A DNA stretch of 64,000 nucleotides, taken from positions 1,240,001-1,304,000 of the forward strand of contig WHUZ01000002.1 in the NCBI GenBank assembly GCA_015179045.1. The letters are read 5' to 3'. The translations under genes were made by a program, and so were the position numbers. The stretch's first letter is position 1; every line of letters starts with the position of its first letter. The notes under the pieces were generated by a model. It saw only the letters and a list, made by a program, of their open reading frames with translations, searched no databases and had not been told where the DNA came from. Source of the stretch: Kalaharituber pfeilii (Eukaryota > Ascomycota > Pezizomycetes > Pezizales > Pezizaceae). Below, one piece after another: positions 24,441-36,554 of this stretch.

Positions 24441-27400
24441 CCCTTCCTAGGTTTTCCGCTCGGGCGGCGTTGGTAAAATCCTGCTTCGGAAAAATTTGTG
24501 GTTGGGCGCAGGGTGGGGCGGCTCATCTGATCATCGGGTTCAAAGGCAACTCGAGTGCTAGTGTGCATCTCCAAGCTGAGTTTTCGTTGATTTCGTGGGT
24601 TGAATGTCATCTATTTCAGCCATCCGCCCTTTTCCTACCTCCCTGCGCGAAGAAAATGGGACCAGTGCAACATTCTACCAAACACATCTTGATACGCTGC
24701 TATGAAGCAGCCACTGAACATTTATGAACGCCGCAGAATCATTTGCTGATTCCATATCGTCAAGATCATTGGCATAGCGGGGTCAAGTAGGTCGGGACAA
24801 GACGAGTTTGGCTATGAAGACAGTCGGCCCACTCAACTTACCATGGGTTGTTATTCTATCCATGGTACAAATCCACCTCCCACGAGGATGAGAAGGGACA
24901 TTTCTGAAGCCAGGTGGCTTATAGGGCTCATTTTACAAGTCTTTGGCCCTTGAGTAATCTAAACTAGCATTTCGAAATGAATACGATTTCGACTCTCCAG
25001 ACTCTGGGGACATTGATGCCCTGGTAGAAAGACTAAATGACGAGTAAGCACTTATTGACTTTGAGCCTGTGCTTGTCCCAATATCAATTTGGTTGTAGAC
25101 ATTTAGGACAAGAATTCTATGCAGAGGAGGACGGCACATATCCCAGTATATTCTTTTGCAAAGCATCAACAGCAACCAGAAACAACTACCCATCTATTCA
25201 TGCCATGTTCTGGTCTTCTAGATAGGCTTCGGTGGCACGTGATATCAAATATCGTAGATAATCCTACCTTGTAGAGCATGAACTCTACTAGTACCATGGC
25301 AGCGGAACAAAGGCGGGCAGCAATACTAGTACTGCTTGGTACTGTATAATGGGCAAGCCAAGGAGTGTTATGATAAACACGCACGCGGACTTCGCTCCCT
25401 CTCTCGTATTGACTTGTGGCGCGCACGCAGGAGCAAGTTCGAATTATACAGTGGAGGGTGGAGAAGGTGCAGAGTCTGCTCTCGTTCCTAGTGCAGCGTC
25501 CGAGTCTGCTTGGAAATGCTTTTGATCTCACGGCCTACGTAACTGTCAGCACACCCATATCCAAGCTCCGAACCTACCGGTCGTGAAATTGTAAATTGTA
25601 ATCTGCTCTCAACAATCCTCTTGATAAGCAGGAATAGCCGTGTATATCAACACAGTACTGTACAATCTATGCACTTACATTACCGTCTCCCAGTGACGCC
25701 TTCGAGATGGAGATCGCTATTTTGCGTAAAGTGGATATCATTACATATAGTAATTGGGGGTAAGTGTTCAATTAGTGCAGGAAGAATAATCTCGGTATGT
25801 TCATCTGCACTCTTTCGTCTATTTGCTTGGCTTTCCGGCTAACGAATCGGCATGAACCCGTGCAGACCAACCCAACCAACAGCCCTTGCAGAAGACATGC
25901 GGTGGCCGTTACCAAAGATCTCTCTATTCTCCCCAGGCAACTTCCTATCCTCCCATCAAAGTTGGTATTTTGTTACACTTGAAAAACCGTCATCCCCAGT
26001 ACAGTAATCATCGCCGGGAATTGATCTAGTATGTGTTAGATAATGAACAAGGAGAGTTAACATTCTGCACCGAGTACCCGAGTTGCAACAATACAAATAT
26101 AGCTTATTGTCCTCCTGGTGTTTCTCACCGATTGGGCCGCATGGGCACGCACGTGCGGATGCCTGTTTAACGTAAAACCTGCAAGACGTAATGTACCTTA
26201 CAATTAGCCCTGTGTATGACGAAGTCGTCAACGAATACGGCAGCGCATAGGGAGGAAAGTTGCAAAAAGATTTTTTGCACCGGTATCATAACACCCGCGT
26301 TACCCATGCATTCATTTTTTTGCGCTTGACAAATACCTACTGTTTGATCGTTTCTATTTTCTTTAGCCTCAGATATATAAATACAATACACTGTACTAGT
26401 GATTGTTTTATGGCATACTTATGCATTTGCATTTTTGCGACAGGTTGGTCACAGGCATACTGGAATATAAACTAATAACTGCATATGCTCTATACTGTAT
26501 TGTAAGGACCATGGGGCAGAAAGGTATTATGGTGGTAGGTATGTGTGGTAGTAAATAGATTCTCCAACAGGTATGGTGGTATATGAGTGACAGCGAGTGC
26601 GAATACCAACAGGTCGTATGAGTGATGGCAGGCTGTGAGTGATGGCTATTATGAATAACAGCAACAATATCAACACTGTTGTAGAAGTTGCAGTGCTATC
26701 ATCAATCAACAGGAAAGCTATATGAGACAATAATTATTAATAGTAGTACAAGATGAAAATACTAGAATATAGTAACATAGGAAATATTGCGCTGCTCTTC
26801 TCAATGAGCTTCCTGCCAGCGGTTGAGACCGCCTATCTGGCTATATATGCTAAGTTGGCCAAGTAGGAATAGCTCAACTTGTTGGCTGCATTAGAAATAG
26901 TCTCATACTTTTGATGGGGTAGTTTACTCTTACGCTTCTATCAATATAAATAGTCATAGTATATCTGATATAACAGACTTTTGGCAAGCACAGAGAATTG
27001 TCCTAGTCCTCTGCGCAACTCATAACTGCAACCATCCGTACGGCCATCCTATATTGTATGCATGCGTTCCAAACATATTCCGCTGCACGCTGCCCTCATA
27101 TGAGTGTTATGCATTCCACTCAACACTCCCCAGCCCTGGGTGGGTATAACATGTAACAGATATTTGTATGCTCAGCTCAGCAGCGTGCTGGGTGAGCCTG
27201 CCATAGAAGGTTACGGGTCACCATAATCGTCGTAGGTGAACCGTACTATTTTATATCGGGAAACGATCGCCTACCTAGAAACGGCGCGCATCTTGGCATG
27301 CCTCATGAGAAACCATTTTCACAATATCTTTGGTAACTTAGATGCCAGTAACATCAAATAAAGTGATATAGATACAATGATGTCAGGACAACATTATCTA

Positions 27401-28329
27401 CATATTCTATTGCCTATATTCAATATCAAGCTCCTGCTATATCAATAAATATGTCAACAGGTCAATTTAACCCCCCTCCCTCTTACGCTCCTACATATTG
27501 CCAGTTAAATAGTACTAACATCTATGCTCTTATAGCTGCTGTCACTCACTAATGGCCATAGTATATGGTGGCATATGCTATAGGGGGGTAGGATACTTCA
27601 AGCTCTATTCGCAAGTCTAAAAGTGAGCAATTGCAGCAACTGTAGCTGTACCAATTTATACTTAGTTATAATAAATAGAAGGTGCCGAGGCTGAACATAC
27701 TGTTATATACTCTACAACTGCTTACAAGATTGATATAGGGCTATCTGCACCTTTAGACCATCCTAGTTTACCAGTTGAAGATGATATACTCATTCCCAGC
27801 TGATATCTCTAAGAGTATGAGACATGCAGTCAAGCGGACTCCTCTAGCAAAAACCCTCACAGCTCAACCAAAATTGCCCGAATATGAATTCTGAGAAAGG
27901 ATTTGAATTCCCTGATGTTTACTTATGTAACCCACCATTTTTCCTTGATTTTTTTGCTCTTCTAATAATTTTTTTATGATTTTATCCGTGTCGAATAGTA
28001 CTGACAGTGACAGGTGATACAATGGGCGCTCGGATACATGTCTCATGATTTATGGCAGCCGCTGTCTCACATGAGCCGCAGCTCCCTCGAGCTCTATGTT
28101 GATACCCCTAATAGCAATACTCTCCAACTGGTTTGCTGCTGTCAAACCTCAGATTTACTTCCTAAACCAAATTACCACTTTAGATATGCCCTCGGCTCGC
28201 CGCTCGCAACCCCCAGGCCCAGATATGCCCCTCAAACCGGCTCGCTGCTCACAATCCCTGCCCCCCAGATATACCCCCAGGTCCGAATATACCCTCCAAA
28301 CCAGTTCACCCCTCTCAATGCTCTAAGTC
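24171..28329. other. Gene-poor AT-rich stretch, no gene recognised
   Basis: Begins with T runs, the longest about 30 T (about 24410-24440), in the upstream region of the FCP1-like gene. After 25 kb only short open frames on both strands are seen, none with family resemblance. Much of 26.5-28.3 kb is AT-rich and looks like decayed repeat DNA. Confidence 0.4.
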
Positions 28330-29180
28330 GAAGTCAAATTCAGCTGCTGAAGTACTGGCAGCTGATTATACCAGCAGGCTCAATGCAGTAATTTTATATG
28401 CATTCAAACATCCCCTTGAGCCTAGAGCACCAATTGCAGCAAAATATGGTGTCGATCCTAATACTTTACGATGGCGGGTAAATAGAAGTCAATGGTCCCG
28501 TCAAGAATCCCATTGCCACCAACAATTATTCACTCGCGGCGAGGAAGCAGCTTATCCAAATTGCTTAAATATGTCGAAATTGGCCCTCACGCCTCGCCGG
28601 AGAGAGGAGATTGAGAACTGTATGGACTACGTTTTGGAGAAAATTATGCAATATCGAGAAATAGTACCTCGAATGAACACCTTACGTACTCTACGTAATG
28701 GTAAGCAAGTATCAACTCGAGGTTGGAAAAAGCTATCATCTGGACAAGTCCTGGATCGAAATTATCTTATTGCTTGACTACGACAGTTGGAGGGTCAGAA
28801 AAATGTGAATGATTATCATATTGACCTTGATTTGGACTCTAATAACTTTCCTGAGTCTTCTGTAGATGGTCCGAACCAAAGTACTCCAACAGATAGGCTT
28901 ACTACTAATATACTAGAAGTTAAGGGGGGGGGGGGGGGGGTCAACTACTAGTGGGAAAGGAGGAAAACGGCAGGCTAGAGGGCAAGGGAGTAGTAAAAGT
29001 GGACGAACTAGGGCTGCAAAAGATACAGACAATAAGATAGTAGTAAAGTCAACAGCATTATCTGGAGCTACTAACTCTCAGCCACCACTACCCCCTCCTT
29101 CGACACTTGAGGAAATAATTCAGCAAATGCAGCAGCTGCAGCAGCTAGTTTCAGGCCTCGCGAATAGAGCTGTAAGTTAT
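28330..29180 (+). pseudogene. Broken pogo/Fot1-like transposase N-terminus
   Basis: One frame from about 28348 encodes a helix-turn-helix of the Psq/CENP-B kind (APIAAKYGVDPNTLRWRVNR) followed by ESHCHQQLFTRGEEAA, the pattern that follows the first HTH in fungal pogo-like transposases. The frame is stopped by TGA at 28776. Beyond it is an acidic segment, then 17 consecutive G (28924-28940), then a Lys/Arg/Ser-rich stretch and a Gln/Leu heptad-like segment (EEIIQQMQQLQQL). No DDE catalytic domain is seen. It could also be a domesticated DNA-binding protein with an intron, but the stop and the G tract argue for decay. Confidence 0.55.
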
Positions 29181-29789
29181 TCTAGCCTATATTGCATATG
29201 CTATCATATACTATAGCCATTAATGACTAACTCTTACTATAGGAAAGATAGATATAGACCTATTGATAGATAATATGCAGAAGGTTGAGGGGGGGGTGGT
29301 AATTTAATATTATTAATGCATATATTGATATAGCAAGTGAACCATTGTTGACAGAATTGATACAATATGCTAGAATTGTAGTATCAGCTATGCTGTACAT
29401 ATAACTGTTTACTGTAAGCTGCTAGCAAGTCTGTTGCACGAGATATAGCCAAATGTAGTACTCCAGCAGGCGTGCCAAGAAAACATCGTATCCCGGTCGA
29501 CGATCGTATCCCGATATAAAACAGTAGGTAGAGTGTCAGCGAGCATTGCATCATATGATATACAAGTACAATAGCAATAAGTATCACTATCAGTAACTCT
29601 CTATACTTACTACTGTATTGTTCTCATGCCCAGATGGCAACCCTGTACCTTCATTGCGCAGTTCACAATTATGGCAGATAGTAATGTCAAGATAATCTTG
29701 CAAAAATGCAAGATTGGCAAAAAAAATATGCAGTATTAGAATTTATAACTTAAAAAAGTAATTTTCAAACTAGGTACTATGAGTACTAT
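29181..29789. other. Repeat-like DNA, no gene recognised
   Basis: AT-rich. The short open frame at 29384-29587 (-) is not supported. It contains the phrase TTGTTCTCATGCCCAGA, which resembles one arm of the hairpin at 30550-30597. Confidence 0.35.
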
Positions 29790-30089
29790 CATACTCGATA
29801 CCCCCCCGAATTATTGCACGCTGTAAGCAAGCTGCATATGGTGCAGTAGCCAGGCCGATCACCAGATCTCAATACTATTGAGGGTATCTGGCGAATGACC
29901 AAGACAAGACTAAACAACGTCAAGGTACAGCACTACAGCAGAGGTGGTATGTTAACAGATTCAGAAGGAATGGCAGAAGATAAACCCGGAGGAGATTTTG
30001 AAGTTTGTAGACAGTATGCCTGAGAGAGTTAGAGCTGGCAACGGCGGCCACACAAAATTCTGATTTACAGTCGGCCTAGCTATGTACTA

Positions 30090-30747
30090 GGGGTTGTCAC
30101 TGAACAACTGAGAATGACTACCAGAAGGTACCAGAGAAAATACGCCAACCAAACTAGGCAGGTGTCGTGAGGCACCCCTTTTACCCTTGTGAAATTTATT
30201 AGTAAGTACTATGAATTACCACAAATATGCCTCTATCCAACAAGACTTACGCGTATCAACTTTACACCTTTGCAATATGCCCCGTCTAAGTCAAAGAGCT
30301 GTAATACAACAAGAGCTCAGAAGCGAAACAATGTAAAAGCTATCATGATGCTTATGATTCTTAATTAACGCGTGATGAACCCATAAAGAGGATATGTATG
30401 CATTATTTGTGTTTGTAGATGCATCTCAATGTTGACGTGATCGGGATGTGAATATGCGGGTGATGCATATGGTACGAAATAAAATGTGGGTGTATGCAGC
30501 AAAGTAGGCTACTAACTGAGCACTACTTACCAGAAGAGCCCACTACCAGTTGTTCTCGTGCCCAGACTCTAAGAGAGTCTGGGCACGAGAACAACTACCA
30601 GTCAAATTTGACTGGTAACAGGCGTTACGTTGGTACTGGAGACTACCAGCCAACAGACCAATGAACGAAGGGGCCAAGGCACTAAAAGCGCCTCAGTTAG
30701 TAGTGGTACTTTCTGGTAGCCATTCCCAGTAAGTCAGTGACAACCCC
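30090..30747. mobile_element. Nested non-coding inverted-repeat element
   Basis: 658 bp bounded by GGGGTTGTCACTGA and its exact reverse complement, with imperfect extension of the inverted repeat through CTACCAGAA.GTACCA. There is no coding capacity and no clear target-site duplication. It carries a perfect hairpin at 30550-30597. The superfamily is undetermined. Confidence 0.65.
30550..30597. repeat. Near-perfect palindrome
   Basis: GTTGTTCTCGTGCCCAGACT and its exact reverse complement (22-bp arms) are separated by only a few bases. It can form a long hairpin. Confidence 0.9.
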
Positions 30748-30845
30748 AACTACACCGTATACTAGTACAGCTTACTTACAGCGTACAAATAATTCAGGGG
30801 GGTATCGAGTAGTACTGTAATGGCTTGAAACTAGGGCACATACTA

Positions 30846-31635
30846 CAGTCTACCTTTGCTATACCGTACCAGATGGCCTCTGTCTGCGACATCCGTTCCC
30901 CATACAAATCGCCCTTGCTATACCGGACGCCCTAACAATTCCGGACCGGATAGAAACCTCCAGACAAGTACCCCCCTGACTCCATACAAATGATATTTGC
31001 TATACCAGACACACTAATACTAATACATCTTAGACTACTCCCTTTCACACTTGACTGCCATCACTGCTGCCATCACTGCTGCCCACCAGCTGTTACTGCT
31101 TCTGCTAATGCCGTTGCTACTACTGCTACCATCACTTGCTACATGTTGTTCGAGTAATGGAAACTGGGCACTTCATTCCATGTTCCGAGATTAATTGCTA
31201 ACCACTTACCACCTTGTTTCAAAATACCTGACTAAGTAGATACAGCTACTGATTATCATAGCTTAAAATAATAAATTAGATACCTAGGATATCAAAGTTA
31301 AATTAAAGTACAGTAATCTTACCAAATATTTCATCTCAAAAATTCTTATCAAATTCACTTAACTTTTCTTTAGCATATTTTGGTTCTAGTCAATGTACAT
31401 ATTTGATGCTTCTCAAGCACACTTAAGGCCCGACGTTTTTCTAGATTTTGTGACGCATATTGATGTCTTTGGCTGGTTGTGAACAAGTCGATGTTTACTT
31501 CGTTCATCTCCTATTTCAGTAATTAATTGACTTTATCACCCCCCTGTCTGCCAAGCATTTTATTCTATGCCGGAACCTTGCTATACCGGACGAAAATTGC
31601 CAGATTTAGCGATCCGGTATAGCAAGGGTAGACTG
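30846..31635. mobile_element. TA-flanked inverted-repeat element (copy B)
   Basis: 790 bp. Begins CAGTCTACCTTTGCTATACC and ends with the mirrored GGTATAGCAAGGGTAGACTG, flanked by TA on both sides. The interior includes CCGGACGCCCTAACA and GCTGCCATCACTGCTGCC simple-sequence stretches, which are the reverse complement of blocks in copy D (52144-52870), so it lies in the opposite orientation. It is non-coding and starts about 30 bp from the Tc1/mariner relic. Confidence 0.8.
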
Positions 31636-32572
31636 TATCCGTATGTCTTGGTGATCACCACTTGTCCCTTGCGTTACTTGTCTAGCACTACGAATAAATG
31701 CATGGGTATTGTGGGTGCTACCGTTGCAAAAAAGCCTTTCAGCACTTTCCTCCCTATGCGTTGCTGTAAACGAATGGCATTGCAATGGTGAAAAAGGTAT
31801 TTGCACCAATTCTGCCCGTCTATTCAAATGAGAAACGTAACTATGCTCTTCCCTGTGGCACTGCCTGGATTGTGCTGTCAGTGAAACCTCTGTGTGAAAT
31901 ATTCTCTATCTGGCCTGCTGTGCTAGTATGCACAACTCGATTAAAAATGCAATATGTTTAATCTCTTGCATCAAATTACTATCGCGGGTTGTTGGAATGA
32001 TGATCTAGCGGATCGGAGGTTTGTTAAGTGCGGCGGAGGTTTCTGGAGTATGGCGGAGGTATTGGGAGTTTGTGGATTGCAGCGGAGGCTTGTGAGGTGC
32101 GGAGGTTTGTTTCGAGGAAAGTTGTAGAGGGAAGCTTGGGTATATGTATTGGGTTGGTTTCTCGTTTTTCCTTTTCTTTTATCATTATCGAAATCTATGC
32201 GAATGAAATACTATTGAGTACAGTACTGCAGCGTGAACTCTCGTGAATATTATACGGGTTCCTTCATAATTCATGCAGCCTCCGTTATATTGACATGCAG
32301 CACAAGGACCGTATTAATTTTAGGTACTCAGAGGTCTTTAATCACCAGTATCAAGGCACAGAAATGCTTGATCTCTTAAATAAAGTAAACGACAGCTTAG
32401 GTTTCGCTTCCGATCGCGTAGATACTTCTGCTCCCTGGTTCGGCTTAGTGACTGTATAATAACGTACTGTGCCCATCGCCCTTGGCACTACAGCATTTAT
32501 GATTTGAACCCAAATCAGTCTCAACAAACATCCGCTTCGAAGCCACTTCTCACTTATCTGTAAACTGAAGAG
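31636..32572. other. Upstream region of cnxH, no gene recognised
   Basis: Contains GCGGAGGTTT-type short repeats at 32010-32110 and AT-rich DNA. The frames at 31606-31827 and 32028-32246 are unsupported. Confidence 0.4.
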
Positions 32573-33213
32573 ATGTCCACAGACATCACCACCACTTCCG
32601 AAGGAAGCTTCATCATATTGGGCACACGCTCTGCCTTCGGAAAGTCAAAACCAGTAATCACCGTTGGCCTCACGACTTCTCCGCTCTCTGTGACGTCAGT
32701 TCTTGATGAAGTCAAAGACCCCCGTGCTGGTGCCGTAGTCTTCTTTGCTGGTATATTTCTCAATAGCTAAATATACTTTGGTGCTCTCAAAGTCTCCTGC
32801 TAATTGACTGACTGGACCATCAAGGAACGACACGAGATAACTTTGATAACCGTCCAGTATCGCATCTGACGTATTCCGCATATCCTCCACTCACACTCCG
32901 CACCATGTCAACAATTGCATCAACCATACTTGAGAAACACGGTCTCATCTCTGTATATATCATCCACCGTCTAGGTGAAGTACCGATTGGCGAGGAAAGT
33001 ATTTTGGTAGCTGTAGCAGCACCTCATAGAAAGGCTGCCTGGAGAGCTGGGGAGGAATGTCTAGAAATTGTCAAGGAAAAGGTGGAAATCTGGAAGAAAG
33101 AAGAGTTCGCCGATGGGGATGGAGTATGGAGAGAGAACAGGGAAGGGAAAGGAGTGGTAAAAGTGAAGGTGAATGAGGAAGAAATTGTGGGAGGTGACAT
33201 TCCAAAGAGTTGA
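32573..33213 (+). CDS. cnxH: Molybdopterin synthase catalytic (large) subunit
   Basis: MoaE-type subunit that, with the thiocarboxylated small subunit, converts precursor Z (cPMP) to molybdopterin; needed for nitrate reductase and other molybdoenzymes. Exons are 32573-32750 and 32825-33213, giving 188 aa. The spliced centre reads [20 protein letters not shown]. Then come [32 protein letters not shown] and [11 protein letters not shown], which carry the conserved Arg and the Lys pair of the active site in this family. Length is normal for fungal homologues. The intron branch site is TGCTAATTG or the nearby TTGACTGAC. Confidence 0.94.
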
Positions 33214-33688
33214 ATACAAATTTGGCAGTTGACATGGAAGCCGTTTTCATGTAAGTCCGCAAATGGAAATTCCAGATCCTAACACCGAGTAACTCCGCAG
33301 CAAGTGATTTGTGTCCCAAGGTAAATACTATCCATATAAAATGGACCCATTTACTTGGTTATGTGAGACTAGCAGTCATTCTAGCATTGAGCAAAGCGAA
33401 CAAGATATTTAGTATACATGACAAGATGACCAAAGCCCGAAATCCGCTGACATTTTCTACATGTCCACGCCCATCCTCAAACCAAATGCCATTTCCCATT
33501 GCCTCGCACCCTAACGCAGATGGAAGGCAGCAAAACTGAAAAAAGTGATACCGAAACGTTACTACCAAACTCCGTAAACCAGAAATATCCAACGTCAAAG
33601 AAATGAATGAGTGATACAAACCATAGCAGGCACCGCCCAGACTGAGGTTTGACAATGCATAATCACTACCGTTTGCACCTACTAAAAA
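33214..33688. other. Convergent region, possible extra exon on - strand
   Basis: The open frame at 33359-33655 (-) has two hydrophobic segments and continues upstream through VGANGSDYALSNLSLGG. It might be a C-terminal exon of the neighbouring - strand gene, but I found no donor and acceptor in matching phase. Confidence 0.3.
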
Positions 33689-35267
33689 TCACAGTGCAAT
33701 TCCCACAACTAATTCCTTGCAACCGTCCCATCCCTCTTCCCTTTCCCAACACCTGCTTGGATGTCGTACCCTACTGCTGTCCCAAGGGACCATCAAGCTA
33801 TTTCCCTCAGTTGTATGGGATCTATCCCACTGATTATCCCAGTAAATCGTTCCTCCTTCACCAACTAGACACGCTTTTTGCCCAATTGCTTCGTATTCAA
33901 CCCTCCAAGGGCAATGATGCACGCCTCCTACCTCAGTTCCTACATTGAGACCATATGTGCGAAGGTACTTCACTACCTCCTCCGAAAGATGCCAGCCTCT
34001 CCGAAGGTATGCTTTTGGAACAAAGTTTATCACCCAGTGCTGTGGTGGATTTTGAAAATGTTTATTCCAGTCATCCAGAGATTTCACAAGAGCTTTTGAG
34101 TGAACGAATAGTTGAGATTTGAGATATGCTAACGAGAGCGGAGTTTCTATTGGTGCTTGAGGATTGTCAGGATTCATAGTTCTACCATTTGTTAGCTTTG
34201 CAAACAAGGTTTCCACAAAGGTATACGTACACTATGAAGACACAAGGACCATTTCCGTTGTTTTTGATTCGTAATGTCCTCTCTCCATGATCCTTCCAAA
34301 ACTCCTCCACTTCCCTTATTTTGCCACTCTGACTCACCCCACGAGGTATCACAGCTTTGCCCTTTCCTCTTTGCATCCTCTCGATATCGCTTTTGGCCTG
34401 CTGTCCCCTTCGGGGTTTTACTCTGACAGAGATAGTCAGAGGGCAACAGCTAGCCCTTTTCCCCTTCAATTTCCTTAGCTTTCTCGTGATATTTTCTAGA
34501 ACTTTAACGCCTTCCCAAATTCTGGCTTGGATTTTCCGTCCTTTTCCACTGTTTGAGAGGGGGGATGGTGGTAGCCGTGGTCTTAATGCCGGCACTGGCA
34601 CTGGAATTCTCAAGTTCTGTGGTGTTCGGTCTGCCTTGAGAAATTCTCTAACAGAGGGTGTTGCTGCATATTGAAACCCACCAAAGTCTGTTGTCTGAGA
34701 CTCCAATTCCTGAAATGCATCCGGGTCTTCAATAACATTTACATCTCCAGCACTCCCTTTCCTTGCACTTCGTTTGAAAAATTGGATAGGGGTGGCAGCC
34801 CGAGAGCCACGCCCAGTGCTACTGGCAAAGCTCCCTCTCCTCCGCCGGTGATGAGCATATGCAAAAGGGCTAGTTGGGATTGCTTGAACTGTGCTTTGTG
34901 TTCGCTGTGAATATTGTGATATAAACGAGGAGGTGCTAAAATGACGGCTATGATAGCGGCTGGGAGTAGAATAATCAGGATGAAGTTTTGTATATGAATG
35001 TGAGGGAGAGATGACACTCAGAGATGGAATATCCATCTGTGTCGGAATGGTTAGTCTTCCGGGGAAGCTTTCTCTCGAGTGAGCTATTCGAGATGTAGGC
35101 GGCTGCTCAATCATTTTGGAACTGCTTTGCACTCTTCTATCTGGAGGTGAAGCGCGACAACACACCAACAAAGCACCCTCACGACTTTCCGGCGTTGATC
35201 GAAAGGTTGATGGTTTAAATCGACATTGCTGTGTTGCCTCACCGTTTGACATGTGTGCAAGCTCCAT
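33689..35267 (-). CDS. Hypothetical protein, Ser/Arg-rich
   Basis: I do not recognise this protein. Exons are 35267-34231 and 34181-33689, giving 509 aa; the 49-bp intron has a GTACGT donor, an AGCTAACAA branch site and a GGTAG acceptor, and the phases match. The N-terminal half is Ser/Pro/Arg-rich and probably disordered. A basic helix follows (VKVLENITRKLRKLKGKR). The second exon is more ordered and aromatic (SLDDWNKHFQNPPQHWVINF, then LRRGWHLSEEVVKYLRTYG). The start could be the internal ATG 15 nt downstream, and the last 70 codons may be intron read-through. Confidence 0.55.
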
Positions 35268-35691
35268 GAGCGACCGGCCAAAGGAAGGCGGTGAAATTGA
35301 TATTCGTGCTCACAGGGGGCAAACATCCCTCTGATGTCCTGGCGAGCGCGCTTAGACCTCTTAAAAGTCCAAGCAGACACAATTTAGCCTGCGAAGGCCG
35401 CCGCCCCAATAAGCATCGTGCAGGGGGATGGCAGTGCCTGTTACGAGTACATATTCACAACAGGGAACTTCTTGGGAAACCCCGAGGGGCTCCCTTGATG
35501 GGTTCTGATGGGGATTAGTGTCGGCAGACGGCCCAGCAGATATCATAGCCCAGCAGATATGTAGGTCTGCCTGCAACGACATTCTTCGCCCGTCACGCAA
35601 GCCGATGTCGCGGGAAAATGCAGATCCTGCAGGTTCATTGTATGCATATGCATATGCATATGCAGGCGCGGGCACAGTCCACAAGTAGATA
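35268..35691. other. Intergenic with (CATATG)n microsatellite
   Basis: A short CATATG repeat lies at about 35642-35663. Otherwise no gene recognised. Confidence 0.45.
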
Positions 35692-36150
35692 CAGTTTCAC
35701 CTCGCTACACCGGCCCGGAAACCTTGCTATATCGGACGACCCTTGATGGTTTTTGCAATCTACATACAAAAAAATTAGCTACACCGGACACCCAGTTAAA
35801 AACAAAAACTATAGACTTTTGAATTCAAAGTACATACATGCTGACTAGCTGAACTGGACGAAGGCCTCAACCATGAAACTTCTTTTGTACCTCCTGTGTG
35901 TTATAGTGGTATTATTGAAGTATTCTCGATATCTTGAATTCAATGTTCAAAGTTCCGCAATATCTTGGGAGATTGAGAAGAGAATACCCTGCTGGAATGC
36001 CAGTCTCCAGGCATATTGTATATCTCAATTGGCTTACTGGGTTCTTTACCCCCTTGGCAGGCACCCCTGCAAATTTGTTATACCGGACGCTAGGTTAAAC
36101 CGGACAGAAGGTGTTGGATTTTGGTCGTCCGGTATTGCAAGGTGTAACTG
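35692..36150. mobile_element. TA-flanked inverted-repeat element (copy C)
   Basis: 459 bp, starting CAGTTTCACCTCGCTACACC and ending GGTATTGCAAGGTGTAACTG, with TA on both sides. Inner blocks TATACCGGACGC and TCGTCCGGTATTGCAAGG match the family. More diverged than copies B and D. No coding capacity. Confidence 0.75.
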
Positions 36151-36554
36151 TACCATCTCTCGCGCCGCAATGTTATGTGGGTTACATTTCACTGGCCTCA
36201 ACCACGATGCTGGAACGCAGCGGCCTCGCTAGCTCTGGAGGCAACATGGTATCACTTTGGTGCATGTAAATAATTGGGAAGCTCTACGTGCATTAGTTGT
36301 GGTTCTCTCCCTCGGAAGAGGTATGCTACTACCAGGAGTAACCCATTCATTGCAACGGATGATGGATGGAAATACAACATCACTGGCAAAGCCATCATGT
36401 TGGTTAACCTCGTCCCTAGCATGTTGGTATGGAATGGGCCGTTAGTTGCTTCTTCACTCAGCGTCCAGGCATGTATCACTGACGCCAGCGGAAGCCTATA
36501 CTTGCTACAACATGCACTAGGCATCGGAAGAGTTTCTGCAGTTAGCTAGAAGAG

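Larger units (their letters stand above)
29790..30816 (+). mobile_element. Tc1/mariner relic with nested insertion
   Basis: Imperfect terminal inverted repeats occur at about 29791-29838 and 30764-30815 (CTCGATACCCCCC, then GCTGTAAG on the left; mirrored on the right). Between them 29850-30065 encodes, with frameshifts, the C-terminus of a Tc1/mariner DDE transposase: PDLNTIEGIWRMTKTRLN (catalytic Glu region), then QKEWQKINPEEILKFVDSMP and GGHTKF. Only this tail remains. A second element is inserted at 30090-30747. The gene is dead. Confidence 0.75.

Noticed and set aside
22243..24727. Several long + strand and alternative - strand frames over the FCP1-like gene
   Set aside because: They are shadows of a GC-rich, repetitive coding region and lack conserved domains.
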